The notes below the pieces were generated by a model. The model was given only the letters and a program-made list of their open reading frames with translations, had not been told where the DNA came from and did no database searches. From the NCBI GenBank assembly GCA_019649035.1, contig BMAT01002294.1, positions 307,817 to 334,278 of the forward strand: 26,462 nucleotides of DNA. Direction: 5' to 3'. The stretch's first letter is position 1. Every line of letters begins with the position of its first letter. A program made the position numbers and the translations under genes. This DNA comes from Elysia marginata (lineage: Eukaryota > Mollusca > Gastropoda > Plakobranchidae). Positions 1 through 10,135 of the stretch are shown here, piece by piece.

Positions 1-600
1 TTTGAAGTTTTCAAGGATTATGAAAAACACACGAGAATTCCATTAAATAATCCCTTACTCCTGTTTTATCCTCGTTATTTTACCTACGCAGCGAGGTAGC
101 AAACTTCCCAGTCAACAATGCCTACAATCTCAAGATTAAGTTATACTTTTGACTTTATCAGCTTGTAAAGCAGGGTTGTTTCATTTTGTTTAATGTCTTA
201 AAACTAGCAAAAAAGTAACAATTTCCAAACAACTCTCACCACACTTGGTGAAACTCTTCACTAAGAAGTATGCATAGAAATGTCTTAGCCAGCCAGGTAA
301 CCACCCTTTTGACTCGACGTCGTCAACGATGCTTGGCTAACTTGAAAGCCTCTCTTCAAACTTCGTTTCGACAGACTCTCAATTTTCAATTTACCTAGTT
401 CTCTCTGAGGTGATAGAAGAGGTTTGGTCACGGCGACACAAGACTTTGTGAAGGTCAACAAAAGTCGATGTGAATGTGATTACGGCTTTTTGTAGTGTGA
501 TTGCCCGCCTCGTCTGATGTCGATTATTTCCGTAATAAAATGATTGGTTGTCTATTTGTCCGCCTGCTGGGGTAAAGTTATGTACACATAAGCCAGAGAC
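1..600. other. AT-rich non-coding stretch with a slightly GC-richer middle
   Basis: No recognisable gene is seen. The part from about 280 to 520 is less AT-rich and includes the short palindrome CGACGTCG. A 42-residue ATG frame runs on + from 270 to 398. Its length is common by chance here and no domain is visible, so it is not called as a gene. A donor-like CAG|GTAACC lies inside that frame near 297. Confidence 0.5.
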
Positions 601-1115
601 CTGTTTTGTTGGTGTTATTCTCTATATCTTTCTATATGTCTGAGTTTTCGTCTCTGTCTGTGTTTGTCTTTGTCATGCTATCTTTCAGACTTTTTACCTC
701 TCGACCTCTGTTTCCGTTTCTCTTACCCTCCCTCGTCCGCATCCGTTCACTTTATTTTGCATCCGTTCACTTTATTTTCCGGCCGTCCGCAATTTTTCTG
801 TTTTTAGAATATATGTCTGTCTTTCAGCTTGTGTGATAATCTGCCCTCATAATGTGTCTCTTTTTTCCGTGTTTCCATTTTCGGCTTCAGTCTTAATGGG
901 TCTCCTATTCTTCACCGCCTCTTTCTCTCAAACTCTCAAACTCCATATTTCTGTTTGCTTAAGAAAATCCCAAACTCTTTATATTTTTCTTCACTTCCCC
1001 TGCCCATCGCTCTCTTTCTCTGAATATTTGTGCGTATGTCTGCCTGTTTCTCTCTTTCTATCTTTGATTTGTTACACATGCAATTATCGAACAATGGTAA
1101 TTTCAGCCACTTAAA
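601..1115 (+). repeat. polypyrimidine-rich block (degenerate TC/TCTG microsatellite)
   Basis: The + strand is dominated by C and T for about 500 bases, with recurring TCTCTG, CTGTCTGT and CTTTCTCTC words. Two overlapping open frames cross it at 606-836 and 833-1114. Their residues are almost all F, S, L, V, C and P, which is what any pyrimidine tract encodes, so they are not called as genes. The block probably derives from decayed simple repeats. It contains a 20-bp tandem duplication. Confidence 0.7.
739..778. repeat. perfect 20-bp tandem duplication
   Basis: Two exact adjacent copies of a 20-base unit beginning GCATCCGTTC and ending TTTATTTT lie at 739-758 and 759-778. The absence of any mismatch suggests a recent slippage or duplication event inside the surrounding pyrimidine-rich block. 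Confidence 0.9.
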
Positions 1116-2465
1116 TTGTTTCGATCAAGGCAATCCAGGGTCTAGGAAGTGGGTAGCAAAGTTTTAGTCTTTTAGAACGAATAAAAATCTTTCTTTCATA
1201 AAACCACATGATGTTCAAACTTTTAAAGATTAAAGTTGAATCGTTTGTTTAAAACCTTTTTTTGTATCAATGGTTAGTGTTAAAACCGTTATTTATTATT
1301 TCTGCCATTGATAAAAAAGAAGAATGTATATACATAGGCAGAGTACCCTTTAAAGAACGTTACAATTCTAGTTAAGGCTACATGATAAGGATTCACACAA
1401 AGGTAAATAGATAGAAGTATAAATTTTAAAAGTTATTCGGTTTTGCGAAAGCAAATATGAAAAACAAAGAGACCATAACTATTATCAGTCAATTTTTAAC
1501 CACACCTGTTTATAAGTATTTTTTAACCCTACACAGATTTTTAGAATACTCAGCCTTCGTGACAACCTAATAAATGTTTCTTAGCCAATACATGAATATT
1601 ACATCGAATTTAAAGGCAATAGGGTATTCATAAAAGATTTTATAGAGGACTTCCTCCCAATAGATTCGACGCCAATCAAAATAAAAACTAAAAAGTATAA
1701 AAGGAAAAGCCCATGGTAGACAATGATTCAATAATCAACCTTCTAGTAATTGGATGAAATTCATTCTTTACCTTGAGCATCGGACCTACCCTCCTAATGG
1801 TGTTTTCTGTTCCATTTTTACTGAACCAAGTTATGTTTTTTATGAACATCATGTGAGAATGGCTTTATTTTCATTTGAATTTGATGCTTAATGTTTTGAG
1901 AATGAGTTCTCTCAATGCTTTCAAATTGCCAGAAAAAAAGGTAGTCTTATATAGTGGCATAAATAATTTTTTGCTAAACGTCTTGGGAGTGTTATTTAAT
2001 CTTTTGATTAGATAAAAACAGGCGATCTAAAATATTTGCATAACTAGTTTTCAACATTTTTTCGGGATCTGAAAAAATGAAGCTTATTAACCTCTGCTTT
2101 TTATATAACTACGTGTGCCATTCATAACTTTTATCTTTCTATTACGTTTTCAAATGTACGTAGTTAATGTCCTTTCACGATCTTCATCACTTTTTTTTAA
2201 AAATCCTGACGCTGCTAGACTTCTCTTTTTTATTCCTATTACTTTTTCTTCTCTTTTTTTTCTCTCGCAAGGTACATCGAAAACAAAGCCATGTTTTATT
2301 CTGTTTCTATGTGCATGAAATAAATTTATGAGCGTAGAAATCAATAACCTTGCTTTTCCAGAAAACAAAAACAATGCAAAAGGCTTGGAATGTGGTCATT
2401 TTTTTAAAATCATCTATCCTTTCATTTATCTATCATTATAGTCCCAAGTAAAACCGATTTGTCTA
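1116..2465. other. AT-rich non-coding stretch
   Basis: No gene is supported. A T-rich segment at about 2115-2290 yields open frames on both strands, but these follow from base composition. A 44-codon frame on + around 1590-1718 has an ordinary amino-acid mix but no start codon and no convincing splice sites. It falls within the length range expected by chance. Confidence 0.5.
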
Positions 2466-2760
2466 TAACTTTGTCGCCTTCCCATGTCTTTTTTTTTTAT
2501 TTATCTCTCTCTTTCATACGGTTTTTGTATGCTTGCTCGAAGTCTTGTAATTTTCTTATGCTTTTTTAAAACTTGATATTTGACTTTAAGTTGCGCTAAA
2601 TATAATTTTCCTGCATATTATCTTTATTGATTCTTCGATAATGACTTTTTCTAAGCTTCCCTCCTAATTTGCCTCTTTCTCATTTCTCTCTCTCTCCCTC
2701 TCTATCTCTGTCTCTCTCTCTCTCTCTCTTCATATATTTTTCATATCTCATTCGATCCCA
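2466..2760 (+). repeat. CT microsatellite and flanking pyrimidine-rich tract
   Basis: An interrupted TC repeat spans 2685-2730, with a pure (TC)n core at 2711-2729. It is embedded in a wider C/T-rich segment with T runs. Interruptions by CCC, TAT and CTG indicate an ageing microsatellite. No gene lies in it. Confidence 0.9.
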
Positions 2761-2906
2761 CATTTACTTTGTAGTAGCTTGCATTCCCAGGGTCATTTAT
2801 GTGTCTTTGTTTCAATTTTCTTCTTAGAAATAGTTTCTTTTAAAAAATATTGCTATTAAACTTTTCATCTTTTTTACCGTTCTTTTGCCCTGAGACAATG
2901 CTGTAA

Positions 2907-3347
2907 GCAAACAAAGAAAATCAACTGTATGAAGGTGGAGAAAGCTTGAACCAGTTGACTCCAGACCTTCTGCAAAAAGTTCCCTCGTGTGAAAAGAAAC
3001 GTTGGTTAGTAGAAAGCTCTTGTAATTTTATGATCCTGCATTCTCGGGGGCCTTCGCCGTTCTCGGCGACCCCTACGTGCGCTTGTTTATCTTTTGAAAA
3101 ATTTCGAGCATTTATTATTTACGCTTCTAATCAGGCTTTTGCCAACATTTGCGCTGGTTTTTCCGTAAACGTTTCCCTAAACGCACTTCTTTTCTTCTCG
3201 GTGTTCACGCCTGGCAAAGCAGGATTGTCAAGGTTTTATTTCAAGAGATCAAACGGTCTATTGACTGCGGACCTGCGTCCGGTAGTAATCGACACACAGA
3301 AAAGACTCCAGGAATTGAACGGACGTATGGGTGTTCGCCAGCGTTAA
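2907..3347 (+). CDS. longest non-repetitive open frame; possible exon of unknown protein
   Basis: This is a 146-codon stop-to-stop frame in a GC-richer island and the longest frame not made of simple repeats. It opens directly after a possible acceptor ending CTGTAAG at 2907, which is preceded by T/C-rich sequence. The first in-frame ATG is only at about 3029, so if real it is an internal or terminal exon or a partial gene. The product would begin ANKENQLYEGGE and end in a basic tail (ELNGRMGVRQR). No domain, signal peptide or known family is recognised. A GC-rich hairpin falls within it at about 3048-3074. A frame this long is unlikely but not impossible by chance at the local base composition. 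A second frame overlaps it at 3149-3352. Confidence 0.3.
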   Translation, partial: ANKENQLYEGGESLNQLTPDLLQKVPSCEKKRWLVESSCNFMILHSRGPSPFSATPTCACLSFEKFRAFIIYASNQAFANICAGFSVNVSLNALLFFSVFTPGKAGLSRFYFKRSNGLLTADLRPVVIDTQKRLQELNGRMGVRQR

Positions 3348-3419
3348 AGTAGGGTTTTTAGCTTTTGCTATCGTTTACCTCACACGGTAACGGCAGTCGA
3401 ACCCCCGTGAGAGGAAGGC

Positions 3420-3695
3420 TTTTAAAGGAGGAACAATGAGATGGAGAGAGCGCAAAAGAAGGAAAGGATGAAGAGGGGAGGTGAGAAAGGAAACCAAAAA
3501 GGGGGAAATTAAGCAATGTGAAAGTGAGCGTAAAGATAAAGAGGGCATTGTACGTAGACAAAATTAAATTTGACACGCGAAAAAATGAGAATTGAAAAAA
3601 TGCGCTACTGTCACATGAGGTAGGGAGGTGTTGGAGGGTGATAGAAAGAAAGGAAAGTGAGATGAATAGAGATTTAGAAAAAAAAAAACGTAAAA
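3420..3695 (-). repeat. purine-rich block on the + strand
   Basis: About 270 bases are strongly A/G on the + strand (GGAGG, GAGAGAG, AAAGAAGG, GGGGAGG), making a polypyrimidine tract on the - strand. This polarity is opposite to most other blocks here. An open frame on - at 3358-3576 is made of F, L, S and P and is explained by composition. The block directly follows the 146-codon frame. Confidence 0.7.
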
Positions 3696-6240
3696 ATTAT
3701 GCCTACCTAGCCTTTTCAACCTTCAAATTATATTTTTTCAATCTGTGATGCAGCTGTTTTGTAAGGTTTTCGGGAAATTTTATGAGATAATAGAGGATAG
3801 AATGTTTGAATGTTTGAATACGGTAGATCTATTTGCTTTTTTAAAATGCCTCAAAGTCGAAGATTGCCAACAAGCTTCTACATCAGCGCTTACAGTTCTA
3901 ATCCCGCAAAGTAAAACTTAAAACATTTCCATCTGGTAAGACGTCGTTTTTATTATAAACTTGGCAAATCATTTTGACAAACATCGCCTGTGCTGACTTT
4001 CCCACCCACAAATTCAACCGAACATTTTCACACCTCTATTTTAAGACGACAGAGCCTTCGCAACTCAGCACAACCCATAGGGGACAAGAACTGACATTCT
4101 TTTTCAAACATTTTGAACGAGTGACTGTGTAAATAACGAGTTTTCTATTGAGAATGCATAATATAGCGTATGCCGTAATTAAATTTTATTTAACCGCTGG
4201 GCATGTAAGTTTTATTTTTAAATATAAAGACATAAAATATCATATGACATTGTAATGTCTGGTATTCCATGGATGGGAAAATTTACCGCTAAGGAGAACA
4301 TCCGAGTCGAATATTTATTGAAATAAAAAATTGCAACAAAAAATTAATGGCGACAAGTTGAAGAGAGGCATTGTATTGATAAAAGTGTTCGGGTCATGGA
4401 ACATTTTAAATTAGAATTGGAACTGTAAAGGCTTCGATTTTCTTAACGCCATGGAAGCTATAATATTAAACAGTTTAGCAAATTTTTAAAAGTATATTTT
4501 TGATAAATTTTCATATTTACGCACCCACTAACAAGTAAACGGTTAAGGAAAAAACATATTTAAACAGCAAAAAATAAAAGGAAACAAGGTCAATTCAGCA
4601 TAAATTGTTCTGTAATTAGGTCAATAGGTAATGATAAAAAGGCCAGAACATAATAGGATATGTATTTAAACCGCATGCAGCACGTGATTTTCTTCACACA
4701 CTGGCGATTTCAAGTCTCTTTTGTTTTATACCATGGTTATACCATGGTTTCAAAATCACTTTCAGACATTTGTTTATGAAATATATTCTTCTTTCTATCT
4801 AGGGTCAAGATGTTTTTCATCAAATATTGATCTGGTCTTGCACACATGAATTCTTTGCCCGTAACTCAAGAAAAATTTATGGTAAGAAATATCTTATAAA
4901 TGTCTCACCATTTATCAATGACAGTATTTAAAAGAAAGATAAGTCATGATAATTTAGTAGATTTAGGGCGCATTCTGGTCTACTTATGTCAATATCAAAT
5001 CTGTTTGATCCCTTTGAACTATAATAAAAGTAAAGGTAAACGTATTATTTTTGAATAAACTTTAAGTTTACTATAGTATACCACACAAGAAAGTTTAATT
5101 TGGTAGCAATGTTTCTCCTAATACTAAATCTACTGCTTGTTGAGGTAATCGTAGCTATTTTGATGTCTCCAGCAACAGTCATCACGATGAGGGTAGAGCT
5201 TGGTATAAGCATGTCTTGCCGCTAGTATGATGAGTTAAACATCTAAATTCTTGAAAACATTCATTTCCAAAGCTTTTTACCCTCTTTTTCCATAATCTCG
5301 ATTTTAATAAGATTTATCCTTCCGAGGGATAAAAATGATTCTAAGCAAGGAAAATTTATTCCTCAATATTGAAATTGCGACATTTACCCTTGTTTTGTTT
5401 AGATAGATGAAAGTATCATTTTTAACTTCTGTGGGAAAAAATAAAGAAAACGACCTTGCCAACTAAGTTTCCTTTTGCATGAGAAAATGATCATTGTCTG
5501 GCCATTATGTTCCTTGGCTTTTTTTTTCTGTATTAAATGTAAAGGAACATTTCAATTCTTTAACTGGCATTAGCCTAAATAGAATCTCAATAGCTGATCT
5601 TCTAAATGTAACTTTTAATTCAAAATCGATGCATAGTTTTAGTTAAGGAGCAAGGAATTTTACTTTAAAGTTGTGTTGTGTGTGCAGTTAATTGTGGTCA
5701 CTAGAAATAATAAAGATCGCATTACATTGCATTCGCAAATATGCTCGATCAAAACAATAAAACTATAACCTTTGATAAAACATAAGAAACATCATCCCCT
5801 CAATAAGGTTGTTTATAAGTGGAAAAATATAGCAATGTTTTTCTCCTCCTTTGTCATAAAACGTTTTTAAAATTCTGTCCATTTAAACAACGCCGTAGAC
5901 AACAAACGAAGCTTTTGGGTTTGTAATAAAATTTAGAGCCACAACATTTTAGTAAGTAGTTATAACTAATATATGGTAAAGTATTTCAATGCATTTTATT
6001 GTATTTTCAAAGTGTCTCAAACAAAAAAAACATCCTTTTTTCTAAATCAATTCTTTAAAATTCCCTAACATGCTTTTCGTATCTTTCTTTGTTAACATTT
6101 CAAAACTGTTATCTTTATATAAAGAAAAAAGAAACATGAAAGTTACTTAAAAGGTAAAGTTCCCTTCTTACACTACAACTCAAAGATTTTTGTGTTCAAT
6201 TATTACTACACATTTTTTTTTAAATTTTCCCGTCGTTTTA
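3696..6240. other. AT-rich stretch of about 2.5 kb without a supported gene
   Basis: No long frame, RNA gene or large repeat is seen. Small items noted are a donor-like CATCTG|GTAAGA near 3935, an 11-bp tandem pair (ATACCATGGTT) at 4728-4749, and short ATG frames at 3810-3914 (34 residues) and 5109-5225 (38 residues with a hydrophobic N-terminus). A strong acceptor-like site ending GTGTGCAG lies near 5688. These short frames are of a length expected many times by chance. Confidence 0.5.
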
Positions 6241-6256
6241 TAGGATGTAAAGTTAA

Positions 6257-6535
6257 AAAGCCTTTTTCTCTCGCTTTAAAAAGCAAAGCGAAAAAAACGA
6301 AGATAATGATGATGAGTACTATTGCCATCGTTTAAAGAAACCTGGACAGGGACAAAACAGTCAACAAGCACTTAAACTCTACAAGAGCTTGTACCTCACT
6401 CCTCCCTCTCTAGTAGAACAGCCTAACGAACTAGGCAGAGGCATCCTGTTGGGACGGTACCTGTTCGAGTACCTCGACGCCTTTGTCAAATCTCCGCCCA
6501 AATCATTACGCTTAAGTTCACTGTATCTAATCTAA
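6257..6535 (+). CDS. possible terminal coding exon, unknown product
   Basis: An open frame of 92 codons ends at TAA 6533-6535. From about 6413 to 6500 it shows strong third-position GC preference in an AT-rich setting. In the run from CTG 6446 to GTC 6485, 12 of 14 codons end in G or C. The start is acidic and lysine-rich (about 6290-6320, NEDNDDEYY), and the end has LGRGILLGRYLFEYLDAF-like hydrophobic and aromatic content. There is no early ATG, so an upstream exon would be needed. An acceptor-like TTTTATAG at 6236-6243 and a C/T-rich stretch at 6262-6275 lie just ahead. AATAAA occurs about 300 bases downstream. No family is recognised. Confidence 0.3.
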   Translation, partial: KAFFSRFKKQSEKNEDNDDEYYCHRLKKPGQGQNSQQALKLYKSLYLTPPSLVEQPNELGRGILLGRYLFEYLDAFVKSPPKSLRLSSLYLI

Positions 6536-7496
6536 AGAATTCTGTTCGTAGATTTAGGTGTGCCACCTTCCATTTTCCACTTAGTAGGTTTCTTTGAGAG
6601 CGTATGGTCTCGCTCTTTCACACAGAAGGGAAAGATAATATAGAATGATTATGTAGGCGGGGAGTAAGGTTGTTAACCCTTAAGTTAATAGTTGAATGGT
6701 TTTGTAGTTTATAATATTATGAGGCTTTGCATGAACCTTGCCCTCGTATATTTCAAGATTGGTTTATAAACTAGCTATGCTTAGAAAAAAAAAGTGTACA
6801 TAAAGTAAGCGTAAGTTTTATAAAAATATGTTGACAAAAATAAATTACAAATCGAATGAGCCTTTAACAAATAATAAATTAAAATAGAACCTTGGAGTTG
6901 TAAAAAGGGTGAAAATGAGAAGAAATCTATTCTAAACCATTCGAAATTTCTTTATAAACTAGTTAACGATTTGTTTTTAAAATAATGGTAAATCGTACTT
7001 GAACTATTGAAATACACAAAGCCATTGAATGTAAAACAAACACTACAAATATTATCATTAGCCTGAATCTTTGGTTGCAGCCTTACGCCTGAAACACACA
7101 AAAAGGTCTTTGCTACATTCGGTGTCACAGACTTTTGTTTGGTTAACAAACTAAAACATGATGAGTCTATAGAGCAACACCATGCCAAGACGTGTAAAAT
7201 ACCCTGGAGACATTTACTTTAAAAAAAAAATACTGTAAGATTTTGTCGAGTTTATTGACCTTGCAGATGACTTGAGACATTGAAAAGACATGAAAGATAA
7301 CGGACGAGGAGATGGTATTTTCTTGCTTTTAAAATTAATTTTAGCTGGTAGCGATGTTCTTTCGAATCGTCACAAGTTTTACAAACACGTCTATGTATCC
7401 CTGTGTTGCGTTTAGAGTTATCAAATGAAGAAAGGCTAGTTACCACCTTGAAAACATGGTTTCATAATCACGTAGCAAATACAAATAATTACTCAC
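6536..7496. other. AT-rich non-coding stretch
   Basis: No gene is supported. Frames on - at 6952-7188 and 7252-7446 start from non-ATG codons, have average codon content and show no motif. The + strand has AATAAA at about 6839, which could serve the candidate exon ending at 6535. Confidence 0.5.
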
Positions 7497-7640
7497 GTAG
7501 TCACCGCAGAAAAAGACTTTATAGACATAGATAATTAAAATATAACAACAAATACACTCCATCAGAGCGTTAGAAAACAAATAAACAACAACAAAAAAAA
7601 AAAGAATTGGTTCTTGAGTGGGATGCAAAAGGGGTAGCAT
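7497..7640 (-). CDS. possible first coding exon with strong donor, weak
   Basis: On the - strand an ATG at 7640-7638 opens a 48-codon frame. It runs without a stop into CTAC|GTGAGT, a strong donor at 7496-7495, leaving phase 0. The protein begins MLPLLHPTQEP and is then very hydrophobic (ILFFFVVVYLF and CICCYILIIYVY), like two membrane segments. Much of the hydrophobicity comes from a poly-T run, so it may be accidental. Beyond the donor the frame continues to 7440. Confidence 0.15.
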
Positions 7641-7705
7641 GAATCAATTAAGAAACAAAAAAGGAGAGAGCTAGAGCTTGAAGTAGAACACAAGAGCAAT
7701 ATGCC

Positions 7706-7932
7706 ACATTAGAGACCTTTAGCACACGCACCGTGTCTCACTACGCGTACGTGAAAATCGGGAAAGCAGATTGAGAAACTATAAAAATAATGAAACCAGT
7801 TTCTAAAAATAGACCCACAGACGTTCTATTTTTAGAAACTGGTTTCATTATTTTTATAGTCTCTCAATCTGCTTTCCCGATTTTCACGTACGCGTATTGA
7901 GACACGGTGCGTGTGCTAAAGGTCTCTAATGT
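7706..7932. mobile_element. near-perfect 227-bp palindrome, fold-back MITE-like element
   Basis: The left arm 7706-7813 and right arm 7825-7932 are each 108 bases. They are reverse complements with only two mismatches, around a loop of 11 bases (7814-7824). Outside the arms the pairing stops at once. The termini read ACATTAGAGACC and GGTCTCTAATGT. If the element proper is GAGACC...GGTCTC, it is flanked by TA on both sides and the empty site would be ACATTAATGT, which fits a TA-targeting DNA transposon. No longer direct duplication is visible. The arms are rich in CpG (TACGCGTACGTG) compared with the flanks. There is no coding capacity, so it would be non-autonomous. The family is not recognised. 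Confidence 0.8.
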
Positions 7933-8152
7933 TACAGAAGAACGTGTAACGCTTTGCACGGCAAAATCTTGAGACTAGGGCGAATGATTATGAAATTGGA
8001 AATCCTTATTTGATGGAATTCCTTACAAGGATATATTTTTGTTTCTATTTCTTTATCTTTTAAATAAAAAAAAGTTTCAAAAATCTATCCACATATTTTT
8101 GATAGTTTAATAATATTTTTACGTTTAGATGCTCAGAAAAATGCATTTCTAA
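7933..8152. other. AT-rich spacer
   Basis: No feature is visible apart from A and T runs between the palindrome and the GC-richer island that follows. Confidence 0.5.
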
Positions 8153-8560
8153 ACAACAAAGCACCGCCTTCATGTGAAATACACGAGAGTCGTCTCATTC
8201 ACTCTAGTTGCGGGACAAGTAAAGGAAATCAAGCAGTTTCAAGGCCAGGAGAACTCAGGTAGGTTGCAAGCTGCCAGGCAGGCGTACCGGACATCAGTGA
8301 GTGGACTCACACCTTGCCTTGTGCTACTCACATAAAACCGGCACGTGACCCTAGTGTGTGAACACCACTGGTGTTTATGGCACTGGACAAACGCTGGTCT
8401 GTCAGGTGTTGTTTTGTTTCTGGTACTGTTTGGAGTGTTTACTAGATGCCTAATGCATTGGAACCGCTTAGAATTAAGTGCACACGCGTCTCCTCGAGTA
8501 AATTGTTCCGGGTACTAGTCAGTCCCGAGAGGTTTTTAGTGAGCGATTACTCACTTCTCG
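8153..8560 (+). promoter_or_regulatory. GC-richer island with promoter-like and splice-like signals
   Basis: This is a 400-base island of higher GC with several open frames on both strands, including a 60-codon frame on + at 8153-8335 that has no ATG. A strong donor-like CAG|GTAGGT lies at 8259-8260 and another, GTGAGT, at 8297. CATAAAA at 8331-8337 could act as a TATA-like element. A perfect odd palindrome AACACCA-C-TGGTGTT lies at 8361-8375, and AGTGAG-N6-CTCACT lies at 8538-8555. The mix suits a first-exon or promoter region, but no gene can be attached to it. Confidence 0.25.
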
Positions 8561-9250
8561 ATATCTCGTGTTTGTGAAAGGAGTGAAATGAACTTGTAAA
8601 TATCACTTGCGAGATGTTTGTCGTGCTAATTACTTTTGTGGCGGTGTAATTCTTTAAGTTGAATATTGTAAGTTAAAGATAATCTGTTGCTAAAGATTGA
8701 GTAAGTAGCAGAGAAAAAAATCTAAATGTTTTATGAACTTCAAATTTCTTTCTTTCATATACTTTCCAAAGGTAAAGTCAGTTAAAAGTGGAAAATTTCC
8801 GGTATTAGAGAAAAATCATGTCTTTATAGAGACTTATATTCAAATTTTTAAAAATCCGAGCCTAACCGTAGTAAAAAAACTAAAGCCAAAAAGAATACCC
8901 ATGAAACGGAATATAATCAATATGAACTAAATTTATACCGTGCCTGTTTTAGTGCGCTAAGGAAACTAGGCCTACAAAACCTCAGACTTAAAAAGAGATC
9001 AAGGTACAAAAATTATTTTAGGTAAGACGAGAGGTTGTGCCCATTTAACCAAGCGCTTAACGTGCATCCATTTCTCGCACACATTTGTGGAAGTATTAAG
9101 AGATCTGTTCGTATTCTGCTTCTCACTGATTTTTTTTCAAACACACAAAACTATATGTTTCGGGTCGCAAATTTTAGTGGGCGCGCCTTCGAAATTAACC
9201 TTCGTCTGTACATAGCATAGTCCAATTTCTTGAATTCATGGTGGCTGTAA
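8561..9250. other. AT-rich stretch without a supported gene
   Basis: Frames on + at 8733-8930 and 9035-9220 have no recognisable content. Donor-like TTTTAG|GTAAGA is near 9020. GGTGGCT|GTAAGT is near 9246, just after an ATG at about 9238. Confidence 0.4.
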
Positions 9251-9615
9251 GTCACTTCTTGCTACTTTTATCCTCCTGTCGAATCTTTGTCTTCCTCTGT
9301 TCTATCCTCAACACCCCTGTCCTTCTTCCTAGGCAACACGTATGCATGATACGAAGATTCATTCACATCCTCATTTTTTAACTCTACAGGCATCTCTCTC
9401 GATCTTTACTAATCTCAATCTGCATGGTTATTGCCCATCCCCATCCCGGGCCTGCCATCTCTGTCCGTGTATTTGAGTCTCCCCATTTTAGACCCCTCCT
9501 CCCCCTTATCGTTTTCTTGTCCCACAATTGTTCCACTTTTCACTGTTGACCATAATTTTCTTTGGTCCACTGAAACTCTTCCTTCTCATTCACTTTCTCC
9601 TTGTAGAACCCTTCA
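9251..9615 (+). repeat. polypyrimidine-rich block
   Basis: The + strand is C/T-dominated, with CCTCC, CTTCTTCC and TCTCTC words, but is less regular than the microsatellites. The open frame 9431-9673 (mostly P, S, L) follows from this composition. The block ends in TTCTCCTTGTAG (near 9606), a good acceptor-like sequence that leads into the next island. Confidence 0.6.
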
Positions 9616-9962
9616 TGTCAACCCCGCGGCTCCGAGAAAGATGCCCTGCCATATCGTATTACCCAATGGTTAACAACATCATAGAATTCTGTGCTTGTTG
9701 ATGACCTTGCCTTTGTTACATTTGATTGGCGTCGCGGATTGATGATGCCTCCGCATTCTGTGCCACTGATGGGACACCTGCTTCTACATCAACTAAACAT
9801 GGCAATCGAGCAAAGGGCACTGCCCACGAGATAACAGAATATTGCCATCCAGGTCTGGGGCGTGGTTACAGAGTTTTTAGATTAAACGTTTTGTGGAAAA
9901 GAAATATCTTAATCGTTTATACTTTTTATAACGAACGTAGTCACAATATGTCCTTAAAATAA
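9607..9962 (+). other. GC-richer island with short open frames
   Basis: The island follows an acceptor-like CTCCTTGTAG. A frame at 9726-9962 directly follows a stop and would read through residues such as RIDDASAFCATDG with an ordinary composition, but it has no ATG and no clear donor. Whether it is exon, decayed transposon or neither cannot be decided. Confidence 0.2.
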
Positions 9963-10001
9963 ATTGAAATCAAGGTGTAGACATAGAAACATTCAAGATT
10001 C

Positions 10002-10007
10002 TTTATT
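10002..10007 (-). terminator. candidate poly(A) signal AATAAA on the minus strand
   Basis: The + strand TTTATT reads AATAAA on the - strand, about 130 bases past the TAA that closes the candidate exon at 10136-10255. The spacing is suitable for a short 3' UTR. AATAAA is common in AT-rich DNA, so this is support rather than proof. Confidence 0.3.
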
Positions 10008-10072
10008 TCCTTTACAGGCTCATTTGTAGGGTTTACAGCAATAAACATAAACAATGAAAATAAAATACTTAC

Positions 10073-10097
10073 GTTTCATTACAAAATCCTTACTAAA
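10073..10097 (-). other. possible 25-nt microexon on the minus strand
   Basis: On the - strand a pyrimidine-rich tract with GTATGTTGCAG ends at 10098. It is followed by 25 bases and then GTAAGTATTT, a near-consensus donor. The 25 bases are open in frame 0 (FSKDFVMK). They lie downstream of the stop of the candidate exon at 10136-10255, so they would belong to a 3' UTR, an alternative transcript or nothing. Confidence 0.2.
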
Positions 10098-10135
10098 CTG
10101 CAACATACACATATAAAAACGACAAGCAGTTATCA

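Noticed and set aside
606-1114. Two overlapping open frames in the first pyrimidine block
   Set aside because: The residues are nearly all F, S, L, V, C and P, as any C/T tract would encode. Overlapping phases are both open, so composition explains them.
3048-3074. GC-rich hairpin inside the 146-codon frame
   Set aside because: The core stem is only about six base pairs plus a G/C-run match. It is not a convincing RNA or regulatory element.
7706-7932. Palindrome as a microRNA precursor or a sequencing inversion artefact
   Set aside because: The arms of 108 bases are longer and more perfect than typical animal microRNA precursors. The two arm differences and the distinct loop argue against a simple read-through artefact, though long reads should confirm it.
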